Source: Chrysomallon squamiferum
Taxonomy: Eukaryota; Mollusca; Gastropoda; Neomphalida; Peltospiridae
DNA: 64,000 bases
Direction of reading: 5' to 3'
NCBI GenBank assembly: GCA_012295275.1
Contig: CM022671.1
Coordinates: forward strand, 22,134,822 to 22,198,821
The notes beneath the pieces were generated by a model. The model searched no databases. It worked only from the letters and a program-made list of their open reading frames with translations, and was not told the origin of the DNA. A program made the translations under genes and the position numbers. Of this stretch, positions 48,073 to 59,779 are shown piece by piece. Numbering within the stretch: position 1 is the first letter of the stretch; every line of letters begins with the position of its first letter.

Positions 48073-51000
48073 CTTTTTATAATTCTCCCTCTCCTGCAAC
48101 CATATCTCCAGCTTTTTTTACAATTAAGATCCTTGGGGGGAAAAAAAAAAAAAAAAAATACATCTAAAATAAAATAAAATAACTAAATAACTAAATAAAT
48201 AAAGAAAAAAACAACAACAAATAAAAAGCTTCCAGTCATGTTTCTTTTCAAATATGGTGTCAGAACCCACACTTAAAAACAAATTAAAATAATAACACAA
48301 TGATTTAATTTCAGACAACTTGTGGGCACAGAGTTAAAGTAATTTCAGCTTGATTATGAATGTATTTGGCATATAATTGAACAGTCTAGCATCATACAAA
48401 AATCAATAACAGTGTAACGAGGCATTCTGACATTGTGTTCATTGTTGGATGTCTGATACCCACCCACCACCTTTCACTGCTCATGTCGTCATGACCAGTC
48501 GTGATATACTCACCAACAAATATGATTCACATTCCAACAATTCTGTTGTCAGTAAAATACCATCAGAAAGGAATACTGGTCAGGTTTAACTACACCTTCC
48601 CCAAATAACTTCTTGGTGGTTCTGCCAAAAACAAGCAGAGATGGAAAAAAAAGAAAAGAATTAAAATGAAATAAATTTTTAAAATGTGAAACTTGGATAC
48701 ATTTGGAACTGTCTGATATATTTTTTGAATATGCGAATTCAGTTGTTAGATTCTTTCTGTTAACATTAAATGTATATAAATATTTATTGCGTTCGTGTTA
48801 TTTCATGAAACATTTTTAAAAAATAAAATAATAAAAAATAAATATAATAACTGTATCTGAGGTGGAAGATAATTTAACATCCAGTACTTAGTATTATTCC
48901 ACCAAGTGGCCATTAATTAAAAATTATATTTGATAAAAACAATTTATAAAAAAAAAAAAAAAAAAAAAAATTATAGGAAGAAATAGAAAGAAAAAAATAA
49001 ATAAACTGGAAAAAAAAAAAAAAAAAAAAAAAAATACCCTGTCACCAAGAAGTAGTCCAGGAGTAACTTTCTGAAAATAAGATGCTTAAATTTATTTATA
49101 AATTTTCTAGGTGACATGGCAGACTTGATTTTTGTTTTCTTTGACCCCATTGGCCAAGCTTTGTGTAAGAGAACTTTAAACATAGTGGAACACTTAAGTG
49201 AGAAACATGCAGACAGGATGAGATTCTATCTTAGCAAGGCAGATGAAGCAGGACATGAAAGTGATAGACAGGTAAAAAATAATAGAAAATTATATTATTA
49301 CAATATTTGTCTTGTATTCTGAAATTATATTTTCCAAAAATAATAGTTTACAAATTGATAATGCTGCAAATTTTAAAAAAATTAAAATGAATTTTCATTA
49401 TTTCAGTTTTAAACTAATTAATTTTTAATTGATATTTCAGCTATATTTATTTGTTTCTTTTTCAAAAATATGCTTGAAATAATGTTACTGTTAACAAATA
49501 TTCATGTCTGTGCAATGTTTCGTTGTATGCAGAGAGTTATGATGCAGATAGTGCAGGAATTGTGCAAGCGACCTGGATTAAATAGAACTGGCTTTGACAT
49601 GCCCACCATCTATATCCCAAGCATGAATCCAAAGGTATAAAATTATATGTAATAACTAGAAATGAAGAACACATTGAGAGCATTTTCATGAAGTGATAGC
49701 ATATATAGCATATATAACTTACAACACAATAAAGTAAAGAAATAAAAAAGAAATAAAAATTATCAGTTGTACTGATAAATAAAACATGTTTTATAATAGA
49801 TTATCATTTCATATATTCAGCAATATAAAATTTATATATTTTTTTTTATGGATGTAGAATTAATGAATATGAATGTATTTTACACTGAATATTGTTGGGT
49901 TTTAATTGTTTTATTGGGTTATTGTAACTGATGTGTACAAGAAATATGACATTATCATTAAGCTTCATTTAACAGGCAAGTCGATGTGCTAATCAGATAG
50001 ATCAGGTTTGTAAAGATGTGGAAAAAACAATAAACCAGACCATTCAAAACACACTGAACACACTGGAGAAAGACTGTGACCAGATTGCCAACATTGTGGA
50101 GAAAAAACTGAAAGAAGACAAGTAATTATTTTAATTAATTAATTAATTTTTTCAGAATTTAAAAAAGAAAAAAAAAAAAAAAAAAAAGCAATTAATAAAC
50201 CAATATAAATTCAGACATAAAAAAAAAATATATATATATTTTGTTAGCATTGATACCATTTTCATAACTAAATGCATTTATCTTTGCAGTGAAAAGAGTT
50301 CTAAAAATATGAAAGCAAGAATCCGTGGATTTGTATTTGGTCTTGTGGGTTTGTTGCTACCACTGTTACTATTAGCAACCTTCATGATCAGTACCTCCCA
50401 CAAAACATTACAGAAATTACTAGGGGAGTCACTAGTTGTTACACTTGGGACATACCTCGTAAGTATTTTAATATAGAAAATAAATCCTAGTAGCATCATA
50501 ATGCAACAACAACAAAAACTGTTAATAACATTAAAAACAAAAAATGCATATTCATTAGTTCATCAAGTCTCATCTCATTCCATATTTGGGGAATTTCTTT
50601 TCTTTTAGTTTAAATTAAAACAAAAATTGTAAGATGTTCATCATTAAAATATAACCAATATTGTAACATTTTGGAACAGTAATAATCATGAAGGATATTA
50701 TCCATTTTGAAACAACATTAACAAAAATATTCAGATATTGTCATATTTTTATTGCTGTAATTAAATTTATATTTCTAGGGTCCATTTGCAACTTTATGGC
50801 AGCAGATCCCACCAGCCTTTGCTAATCATGTTATCATTGGAACATTAGTCTTAGCCTTGATAATGTTAATAATTGGCAAATTTTTCTCAAGGTAAACATT
50901 TTCTTATTCTTCTCTTTTAATTTAAAATTTTCACGCTGAGTAATGATTATGGGAATTAGTATAGTACACCCAGTGATACATGATTCTTATGTATGGCTGA

Positions 51001-52430
51001 GCTTTGAGCAGAAACTGGTGCTGTTGAATGTGTAAATGTGTCTTTATTTTATTTTATTTTTTAATTCAGAGATGCTTGAAATATCAAAATTTTAAACCAA
51101 TTACTAATATAACATTTATGTCAAATTGGTAATGAATTTTAGTGGGAGTTAATTTCAAGTAAGAATACAGTTTTTTTAAAAGGTTCATTAATTAACAATT
51201 GTAAAACATATACGAATGCAGTTTATTATTCAAGACTTAAAAAATAGTGTAGCAAATATTTTTTTTTATGTAAGAAATGGATTTGAGTTGGCTGAACCCA
51301 ACTTACTGTGGACATTTCAAGATTGTAGAAAAAAACCCCTTAAAAACCAAAACAATCAGTGCATTAACATGTGAAATAAATATATTTTTTGTGCAAGAAA
51401 ATAATTTAAGGAAACTCTACCTGTGTAATCAAACCAAAATTATTGAATGAATCCTTTCAGTAAAATCACTGTATTAACATCAGAAGAATGGAAATGTCAG
51501 CAGCGACTTTGTTCATTTTCATTATATATCTGTTGGATTCTGAATTTAGGATTGTATATAATACATACATGACAGTTGAAAGTTTATCCATTGCAGTGCA
51601 AATGGCTTTCATATCAAACACTGGTATTTTTATCTTTATACAATGAAACAGAAATTAGGAGTTATGTAGACAAATAAAATGTACATTTAAATAGTAAAAT
51701 ATCCTTTGTAAAATACAAGATACAAAATTTACTGAATAGTTAAAAGGAATTATCAAAAAATTACCCTCATTATTATGCACTAAGATTTTGATATTGTTAA
51801 CTGCAGCTGCGATAAAAAATCTTTTATTAGCTGACATCATTACAGATTGATTAGAAACTAGTTTTGTTTTCAGGACTGCACCGACAATGAATAGAAAACA
51901 GAAGAAAAATCTTTTGGAGATCAGGGATTATGTGCAAAATATAGTCAAATCGAAAAAGGTAAATTTGTTGTATATATCAAGTAAATTGTTGTTTGTTTGC
52001 AATAAAAAAAAAATAATACCTACAACAGCAATTTTATTAAATCAAAAAAACAAAATGGCATTAAAGCAGTAATGACCATTATAATAAAAGTTTTAAAAAA
52101 TAAAAAAAATATGAAAAAAAAAAATTATTCGATTTTCAAGAACTAAAAGAAAAATTATGTAATTCTTAAAGTATTTTTTTTTCCTAAACATGTTTTTCTT
52201 TTAAATAGTTTTTTTCAAACCTGCTTCAGTTTAGTTTTTTTCTTTTGTTGTGCCATCATTTTAAATTCAGTTGTACATGAAACATTTGAGTAGTTTTGAG
52301 TTTTATATATACAATAAGTAACAAATCAGTATGTAGATGTTGTTATAACATTTTTTATTATTTTTATTTTTTCCAGCAAGCTTTATACCAAGAATATCTT
52401 AAACAGAGTGTGGCTGACCAAGATTTATAA
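24043..52430 (+). CDS. Dynamin/EHD-like GTPase with two C-terminal TM segments
   Basis: Coding exons: 24043-24157, 26514-26625, 34797-34890, 43572-43626, 47628-47768, 49111-49271, 49533-49634, 49976-50121, 50290-50458, 50779-50891, 51874-51958, 52377-52430. Every junction is GT-AG, phases agree, and they give 448 residues. An in-frame TGA at 24034-24036 fixes the start. The G domain has G1 at 64-72 (GNHSAGKSS), a switch-I region around T91-T95 (IETQGFTFV), G3 at 150-153 (DTPG) and a G4-position motif SKAD at 214-217 instead of N/TKxD. The EHD-like pattern YPFD...W...AD.I...FD follows G3. A helical, coiled-coil-like stretch (about 265-310) leads to TM1 (about 322-342) and TM2 (about 383-400), then a basic tail. 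Membrane remodelling in the secretory or mitochondrial system is an inference. It was not recognised as a named vertebrate gene. Confidence 0.92.
24158..26513. other. GTPase gene intron 1
   Basis: About 2.4 kb of AT-rich intron with no additional exon seen. The protein reads [13 protein letters not shown] continuously across it. Confidence 0.8.
30012..30040. repeat. (GT)n microsatellite
   Basis: Uninterrupted GT run in intron 2 of the GTPase gene. Confidence 0.95.
31380..31411. repeat. (CA)n microsatellite
   Basis: Uninterrupted CA run in intron 2 of the GTPase gene. Confidence 0.95.
34891..43571. other. GTPase gene intron 3
   Basis: About 8.7 kb, the largest intron. It starts with the compound AT/GT/CA repeat listed separately. 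Less AT-biased blocks occur at about 38780-39050, 40250-40680 and 41270-41900 without recognisable coding content. The phase is 0 on both sides and the protein reads RKRESLT/GNATLHL without a gap. Confidence 0.75.
35040..35250. repeat. Compound (TA)n-(GT)n-(TA)n-(CA)n repeat, palindromic
   Basis: A TA run leads to a GT run (35086-35101), then about 50 bp of TA, then a CA run (35151-35160) and further CATA/TATA variants. GT-TA-CA in this order is self-complementary and could form a long hairpin. The half-dozen overlapping open frames here are all repeat translations. Confidence 0.9.
43627..47627. other. GTPase gene intron 4
   Basis: About 4.0 kb of AT-rich intron with a T tract at about 44442-44479 and ATT/TTG repeats near 47000-47050. 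A short, more complex block at about 46400-46580 contains an inverted CCAAT, but no exon signal is evident. Confidence 0.75.
47769..49110. other. GTPase gene intron 5
   Basis: About 1.3 kb, containing a T tract at about 48040-48069 and A tracts at about 48950-49035. No additional exon is required by the reading phase. Confidence 0.8.
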
Positions 52431-52667
52431 ATCTGACAAAGAGAGACAATTCAGTTCAAAGCCTTCATTTTGCACAGTAACTTTGGAACTGTTTAGAAAT
52501 AAGTTGATACTATCATTGACATAAACTTACGTCTATACTATATGTATTAACTATTGTTATTTCTGTTATTTCATTGAGGTTAATTGCTCAAAATATTTTT
52601 TTTTTTTTTTTCATTTTTTGCATAAACTATTTCTTTAAAACTTGCAGTAATTTTTATTCTGAATTTT

Positions 52668-52673
52668 AATAAA
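52668..52673 (+). promoter_or_regulatory. Candidate polyadenylation signal of the GTPase gene
   Basis: AATAAA lies 238 bases after the GTPase stop codon and only 37 bp before the left end of the hAT element. The hAT insertion may therefore sit in or just beyond the 3' UTR. Another AATAAA occurs far downstream near 55228, followed by T-rich sequence, so a longer transcript cannot be excluded. Confidence 0.45.
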
Positions 52674-52709
52674 TACAAACTTTGCAGTATTGGTAAAATA
52701 GGTCTAAGC

Positions 52710-53482
52710 CAGTGGTTCCCAAAGGGTGTGTCCAGGCACACTGGTGCACCCAAAGACATCTTAGGTGTGCCCCACGAAATTCTAGGATCTAAATATATAT
52801 TTGTGATGACAAAACCACTTTTGTGAGCTCCGTTGAGGTGAATTTTGGATTAGCAGATTAGCATTTGGCTGATATATTTCAGCAGCTCAATATTTTGAAT
52901 GCAAGGAAATGAAGAAAATATTTTGACGTCTACTGATAAAAAGAAAGCATTTCAGAAAAAAACTACTTATCTGGAAGAGAAGAGCTTCTGAAGGTAATTA
53001 GGAAATGTTTCCTTTGACAAGTAAAACTTGCATAAATGATATCTTCCCCTTAATACTTGAACATATGACAAGTTTTTGAAGATAAATTAAATTATTATTT
53101 TCCATCACTTAACACTGAACAATACGCTTGGATTCGAAATCCATTCATAGAAATGTCAGATAATGCTAGTTTAACATTAATCAAAAAAGAACTAGCAGCT
53201 GTATCCACTGATGGTGGATTGATGATTAAATACAAGAAATCTAGTCTTAAAAAATGTTGGATTTCAATCGGAAAAGAATACCAGTCAGTATCCAAAAATT
53301 GAGAAGACACGTCAGGCTCATACTGCCCATCAGCACAAAATAGATGATAAAAAAAAAAAGTATATACACTTCTTTCAGTTATTTCTTTATTTTTTTACAT
53401 TTTGCATTATATTTTGCATTATATTTCTTTGCCTGCAGTTTTTTGTAGGGCTCCAACTGTGCCCTGACTTCGAGAACCACTG
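52710..53482 (+). mobile_element. Decayed hAT-family DNA transposon
   Basis: The ends form short inverted repeats: CAGTGGTTC at 52710-52718 and GAACCACTG at 53474-53482. They are flanked by imperfect 8-bp duplications, gtctaagc (52702-52709) and gcctaaag (53483-53490). An 8-bp target-site duplication and CAGTGGTTC-type termini are typical of hAT elements. The interior encodes a transposase fragment in the same orientation (separate entry). At 773 bp it is far shorter than an autonomous element, and it carries stops, so it is inactive. Confidence 0.75.
53078..53302 (+). pseudogene. hAT transposase C-terminal fragment (ZBED5-like)
   Basis: A 74-codon open stretch ends at TGA 53300-53302. It reads LNYYFPSLNTEQYAWIRNPF, then an ASLTLIKKELAAVSTDGG segment, a MIKYKK segment and CWISIGKEYQSVSK. 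This order matches the segment before the C-terminal dimerisation region of ZBED5/FAM200-type hAT transposases (YFP...W.RNPF, then L.EEL..L..D..LK.KF, then FW.S...EYP..S), recalled from the family. The catalytic N-terminal part is missing and the upstream frames are broken by stops, so this is a fossil. Confidence 0.75.
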
Positions 53483-53490
53483 GCCTAAAG

Positions 53491-56400
53491 ACAATTTGGC
53501 AGTTATATTTTTTTGTTTATTAAAGAAGCTGAAATAATTGATACATAATAATCCTGACAGATTATGCTTACAAAACAGCTTTAAAATTCTCAGGATTTGT
53601 ATATTTAGGATTCTCATAAATTGCTCAGTCAGCATTTTGGATTACTAAAACAATACAAATATAAGTTTTAGAAGATTAGGTTTAATTTATTTTATTTCAA
53701 AGTAAACTGTATTTTTTTTATTTAGCATAGTTGACAGGTGATGGGTTGGAAGTAAGATTTTGTTAGAAAAATACGTGGTTCTTTGAAATATTTTTTTTAC
53801 AGATGAAGAAAAGGTTATATTGAACGAAAATACAACATTTTCTGCATTTTTGAACAAATGGCACAAACTAAATAATCATATTTATATAAACATTTATGAA
53901 ATTCATAATTTTTGGACAAATGAATTTTGCATATGAAAATTGGGCTGTTTGAACATTTTACTGGATTGTATTTTCAAAAATTATATTATGCCTTAATTTT
54001 CTGTATGTAGGAAAACATTATGATCAAAATGAATGAAATAAATTTGTTTAACATTTCTTACTCAAGGCAGCATGATAAATATCAATTGTTATTTCATTGT
54101 ACAGAAATTCCTTTTAAACCTTATATTTTTTTTTGTTCACTGATTTATGTTAAATTTATGAAATCCACAGACATGTTTTTCTTTATTTGGTGATGGGTAT
54201 ATTTTTGGAGATGGTACTGGAAAGGTAAACAAGAACTGCTTTGGAGTAATTTTCTACTTTATGAAATGCCTTCATGTTACTTTTTTCAAACTAATTTTGT
54301 TATATTTTCCATTTTGTTTGTTTTTTTAAATAAGGAAGGCATTAGAAAATAAATTTGGTAAATATAAAAACAGAACTTTAACAGAAATTTTGACTAAATG
54401 TTTTGAAATACATTAATAAATTTTCTAAATTGATTTTAGTTTTAAATGCTATTAATTTGGTAAAATGTATTCTGATTATGTGCAGTAGCAGTCAAACAAA
54501 ACATTGAAACATCAGAGGGTTTTTCAGTAATTAAAATTGATAATTTAATAAAATAAAAAAAATTGATATTGCTGTTATTTAGTGATATTGTCTGTTGAAC
54601 TCAAAAGTAAATGTATCTTAAATAATTCTGATGAAATATCAATAGTTTTAATTCCTGAAAAAGAATTGTCAATTGCCTTCCTGCTGCAAAGCAGATTCAA
54701 ACTGCTGTTGACCTGCTAATTGTCTGCTGAGCTTTTTTTTTTTATTTATTAAATTGAACTGATTTTTTTTTCTCATTTTTTGTTTTGGGTGAAAAAGGAA
54801 CATTAAAACCACAAAATTCTTTCATGAATAGTCAATCATATGTGCAATGAGTACAAGAAGGAACAATACTGCTGTATATATATTTGTAGTTTTGCACGTC
54901 CATTATTTGTTGAAAACTCCTCTGCTGTGTTCTGCATGTCTCAGATGTACAGGGAGGGGCATGCTTGTGTGTGCATGCATGCCTCTGTAAAGAAAAATGA
55001 AAAAGGTTTAATCTTTTCATTAAAACTTTAATGTTAACAAAATGAAATTGTGAACAGATTAGATTGTACATTTACAAACATGTTTTCACATTCTTTTTGT
55101 ATTAATTATCAGTTTGTAAGAATTGATATGTTCGTATCTGATGTACTATGATTAGTCTTTATCTGTTATCTTCAAAAAGGCAGCTTTTAAAAAATATATT
55201 TTGTTCTGAAATGTTTAAGAAACAACGCAATAAATTATTTTCATGAAAAACTTTGGGCTTTTTGTTTATTATTATGAATGTTCATCTTTTTTTTTTTTTT
55301 TTTTTAATCAAGCAGCAATTCTTGGTTTTACTGTCTCCAACTATAATTCTGTGTTAACAAATCTTGGAGTTAAAAATTCTGTCAGTTGCTTTTTTGTTAT
55401 TTTTTGATACTTGAGCTGACTGAGACAGAAGGGGTTTCTGAATTGATTCTTCTTTGTGCACTAGGTGGACATTTTTGTTTCTATCTGGTTCCTATGACTG
55501 AAGGTGTCTTAGTGCCTATGTGATAAATGTAATATAAATATCTTGTAATAAGTACAGCGTTAGTAAACACCTTATTAGTTAAAATAACCCAAGGAATGGC
55601 AGAAGTAGGCTTTCTAATATTCAGAAATCACACAGCTGACATCAAAGTATTAAAATGAATGAATAAGGATCCTTGAAATGCACTTGAAAAATGAGTTATT
55701 AAATATATTCAGTTCTAGAATCTGCATCATTCTTTGTTATGGACAAGCAGTTACATAAATCATTGTGTTCACTGAGCAATAAACTACAACAACAAACTTT
55801 TTTTTTTGTTTACTGCCTTGGGGTTGTGTTGTAATAGTTAAAATTTAAGTTTCTTCATTTTCAAAGAAATAATGACAAAATGGTAACGTCTTAAACAATT
55901 TTTTTATTACTATTTTGTTTCTTAAACATGATTGTTACATGGAGCTAAATAATACAGTGATGTTAAATTTTGGATGTGTAAGAAAAATACTAAACATAAA
56001 AATGTACACTTGCGGAAAATGATTCGTTTTTAAAAAAAAAAAAAAAAAAAAAAACTTAAAAAACAAAAAAACCTTTCTATAAAAATTATAAATTAATAAT
56101 TAAACTTTCATGTAAATGCTATTCTGATAAACAAATCCCATAAAATAGCTCAATGTTTTTAATGTACATAATAAATAAAATGTTTTTGTATAGACGAGAA
56201 AAGAAGGAAATAAAAATGAAGACAATTCCAAAATAAAATGGCTGTGTGAAAGGTGAAAAATGGAATATTTTGTAAATTAACTGTAGCCCTCTGTGCTTCA
56301 TGACTGTGTGTCTGGAAACAGTATTACTTTTCATGTAAGTAAAAGTCCCAAGATATGCTATATATTTTTAAATCATAAAAAAAAGTATTTGATTAACTTA

Positions 56401-58322
56401 ATTCAGTGGTATGAAATAAAAATTAACAAGACAGAAATGGTAAATAAAAGTGCGTAGTAAACTAGTGAAGTGGTATTTTAAAATGAATATTTTCCTGAAT
56501 TAATAATCAACAACACAACATCATAAATTTATTTCAAATACTTGTTGATCTGAACTTAAAAATTCCTCCCAAAAACAGACTCAACATTTTTTTTGATGCT
56601 GCATATTAATTTTGTTTCATTTTTAAGGAAAAAACAATTAACAAGTGTGCAGTTTCAAAAATTGTTTTCTGTTTGTGTAATCAATACACACAGTAAACCA
56701 AGTTATATTAGTTTTCAAAACTATTTTGTTTTACCCCTTTAATTTAAATAAATTGTTATTAACATAATTATTTTTTATATTTTTTCAAATATTACAAGTC
56801 ATGTAAATTCCATGATATATAACACGTTTTCTTAATTAAAAAACAAAAAAAAAAAAAAAAAAACACAAGCAATTTGTTACACTATGTTTAGGACATATTT
56901 CTCCTTTTATTTATGGATTTATAAAAATTGTTTAATGAAAATAAATAAAAGTTCTATGAATTTAACTGCATGTAACTTCCTTTTTTTTTAAAATATTAAG
57001 TTTCTTTTTTTATCTTTTGGCACAAAATCACTGAGTTTTATTTGAAATCAAAAACTCTCTTTCAGTCTACAATAAATAAAAATAGCAAAAAGGTGGATGA
57101 TATTGCATTACATGAATGTAGAGTACAACAATTTAAAACAAAATAAAAACAATCCACACCTGAAAGCATATCATTTACTCTGAAAAAAATTATTGCACAC
57201 TTACATTTCTGTACCAGGTTTTCAAGGAACAATTTTCAAAAAAAAAAAAAAAAAAAAAAAATAATAATAATAATAAAGGTATTGTTACAAATTGTGCATC
57301 ATAGATAAAAATTATGGAAATTTCTTCATAAACGAGACATGACTAAATATAGACATCACTGTTTTCACCAACCATCCCTAGTAGATCTTTGAAAAGAAAG
57401 AACCCTCCCAATATTCTTGGATTTAACCTATGAAAATAATTTTGTGTAACATACTCAAATGTTAATAATTAACAGTGAACAAAAATATGAATGGTTTAAA
57501 TATAATGTATACAGAACAGGGAGTCACATTAAAAATATAACAAAGCAACATGTTAAACACATATATAAAAATGATATCAGTTATAAAACCTTCACACTTA
57601 GTATGAGGTATGTAAAATCAAGACATACATATATATATATATATAAAACTATATTAAAGGTAATAATAATGTATAAAGAGACATCAATGGAAGAAGCACA
57701 TCTTTTTCTTCTTCTTTTTGTTTTTATTTCTGTAAATTATTTATATACTGTTCATTCACAATATCATTCATGATTTATTATTTTTAATTCTTTGTCATGT
57801 TCTATGATCAACAACCATGTCTTGGCTGTACAATTTATAAACTTTAAAAAATAGAAGTGTAATAAAATAGCTATAAAACTAAACATTTTACAAAGTCCAA
57901 CTACAACCATATATGTACCATCATGACTAACCTGTTTTGGTCACTGTAATTACTTCGTTGGTAAATGTAAAAAATTATGTACAAAATATACTATTTTGGT
58001 AACGTAAATTTGTAAAAATGAATTAAGAACTTTGGGTGTTTTTTTTTCAAAAAATATATATTGTTACTTTGATTTTAAATTTCAATATCTTTTCTTTAAA
58101 AAAGAATATATTTTTTTTAAATAAAAGCTAATGTTTTATTATCTTGATTAAATTATTATATGTTTTGGTTTGAAAACATTGTGACAGACATACATATATG
58201 TATGTAGTTGTGTGAGTGAGTGTGTGTGTGTTAAGTTATAGGTTTTTGTTAAAAAAAAAAATCTAATAAGTCTGGTCCTGCTGTAAGTTGTAAGAGACAT
58301 TTATTATTATCTAATACAAAAT
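53491..58322. other. Intergenic between convergent genes
   Basis: AT-rich, without exon-like sequence on either strand. It probably includes 3' UTR sequence of the SLC6 gene: minus-strand AATAAA candidates lie at 57781-57776 and 58305-58300. It may also contain any extended GTPase 3' UTR. Poly-A/T tracts lie at about 55288-55306, 56031-56054, 56847-56863 and 57239-57260. Confidence 0.55.
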
Positions 58323-59441
58323 TTAACTAATAGTGTATTTGTGTTCATCGGGATGACCGTTGACTGCTGTCAGCTGAAACAGTGGATCTGACCTCTCATC
58401 ATGCAGCTTCGACTTCAGGCTGTTCCTGAATTTCTACGGAGTATTAAAAATAAAAAAATTAAATTTAAATTAAAAAAAAAAAAAAGAAAATATATTAATA
58501 TTAAAAGAAAATATAATAAATAATAAATAGTTAAAAATTGTAAAATAAGAAATAATTACAATACCACCACCAAAAATAAAATAATTTATATATATATATT
58601 AAATATATAAATGTTTTTTTTCTTATTATTATTATCTTTTTTAATTAACTAAAACTACAAGCAAGAACAAGAACAACAGAAGTACATGATAAACTATACT
58701 CTGTTTTCAACAGATGGCAGCAAAAGATAAATCAAGATAAAAACAATTTACAAAATAAAAATTTAAACAATACTGTCTTAGTGCTGCTGTGCTTTTACCT
58801 GCCATATATTACTTCCTTTAGCCTGGATTACTGCATGGATCATGCCAGCTGGAATGCAGATTATGGACAAAAAGGCAATAAGCCAGCCCATGCCCAGTGC
58901 CCATGATGGGTACTCATAGTTACCCACAGACAGTGGCCTGTACTGGATCATACTGAATACCCAGATACCCTGAAAATAAAATTAAAATAAAAAGGTCACA
59001 AAATACTACAACACCAACACTAACAACAATAACAATAACAATGGAATAATAATGGAATAATAACAACAACAACAACAAGAACAGTAACAATAAATAAAAA
59101 TATCTAATGTCATCTCTATTTAAATTATTTTCCTCTGTGATTTGAAGCTATTTCAAGCATTATTTTATTTATTTGTATTCATCTGTTTTCCATAAATATT
59201 CCTTCAAAGAAAATGGTATCACATTTAGACAGGATATGCATCAAATTGCAGTGATCTGTCACTTTTTAATTCAGGTAAAAAGAACATCATATTTTCCACA
59301 TGCTGTTATTTTAAATGACCAACATTTCTACTGACCAGAATGAGTAAAGGTGATACTAAGTACCAGCATGCAATGATAAAAAATGGAGCTTTAGAACCAG
59401 TCATTTCTTCTATGTTGTTACTAAGCCTTCTTGCACCTAGA

Positions 59442-59481
<40 letters not shown>

Positions 59482-59748
59482 TAAAAATAATAATAACAGA
59501 AAATAATTATAACAATTATAGAAATAAATAATTTAAACAATAAAAACATCAACAACAACAACAACAATAGTAATAATAATAATAATAAAAGATAATAGTT
59601 ACATCAAATAGAAATAAAATATAGAAATATATAGTTTAAATAATAATAATAATTACAATAATGATGATGTTGGTGATAACAATAATAATAATAATGATAA
59701 GATAATAATCATAACAACTGCAAATACATTATAGTAATACATATATTA

Positions 59749-59779
<31 letters not shown>

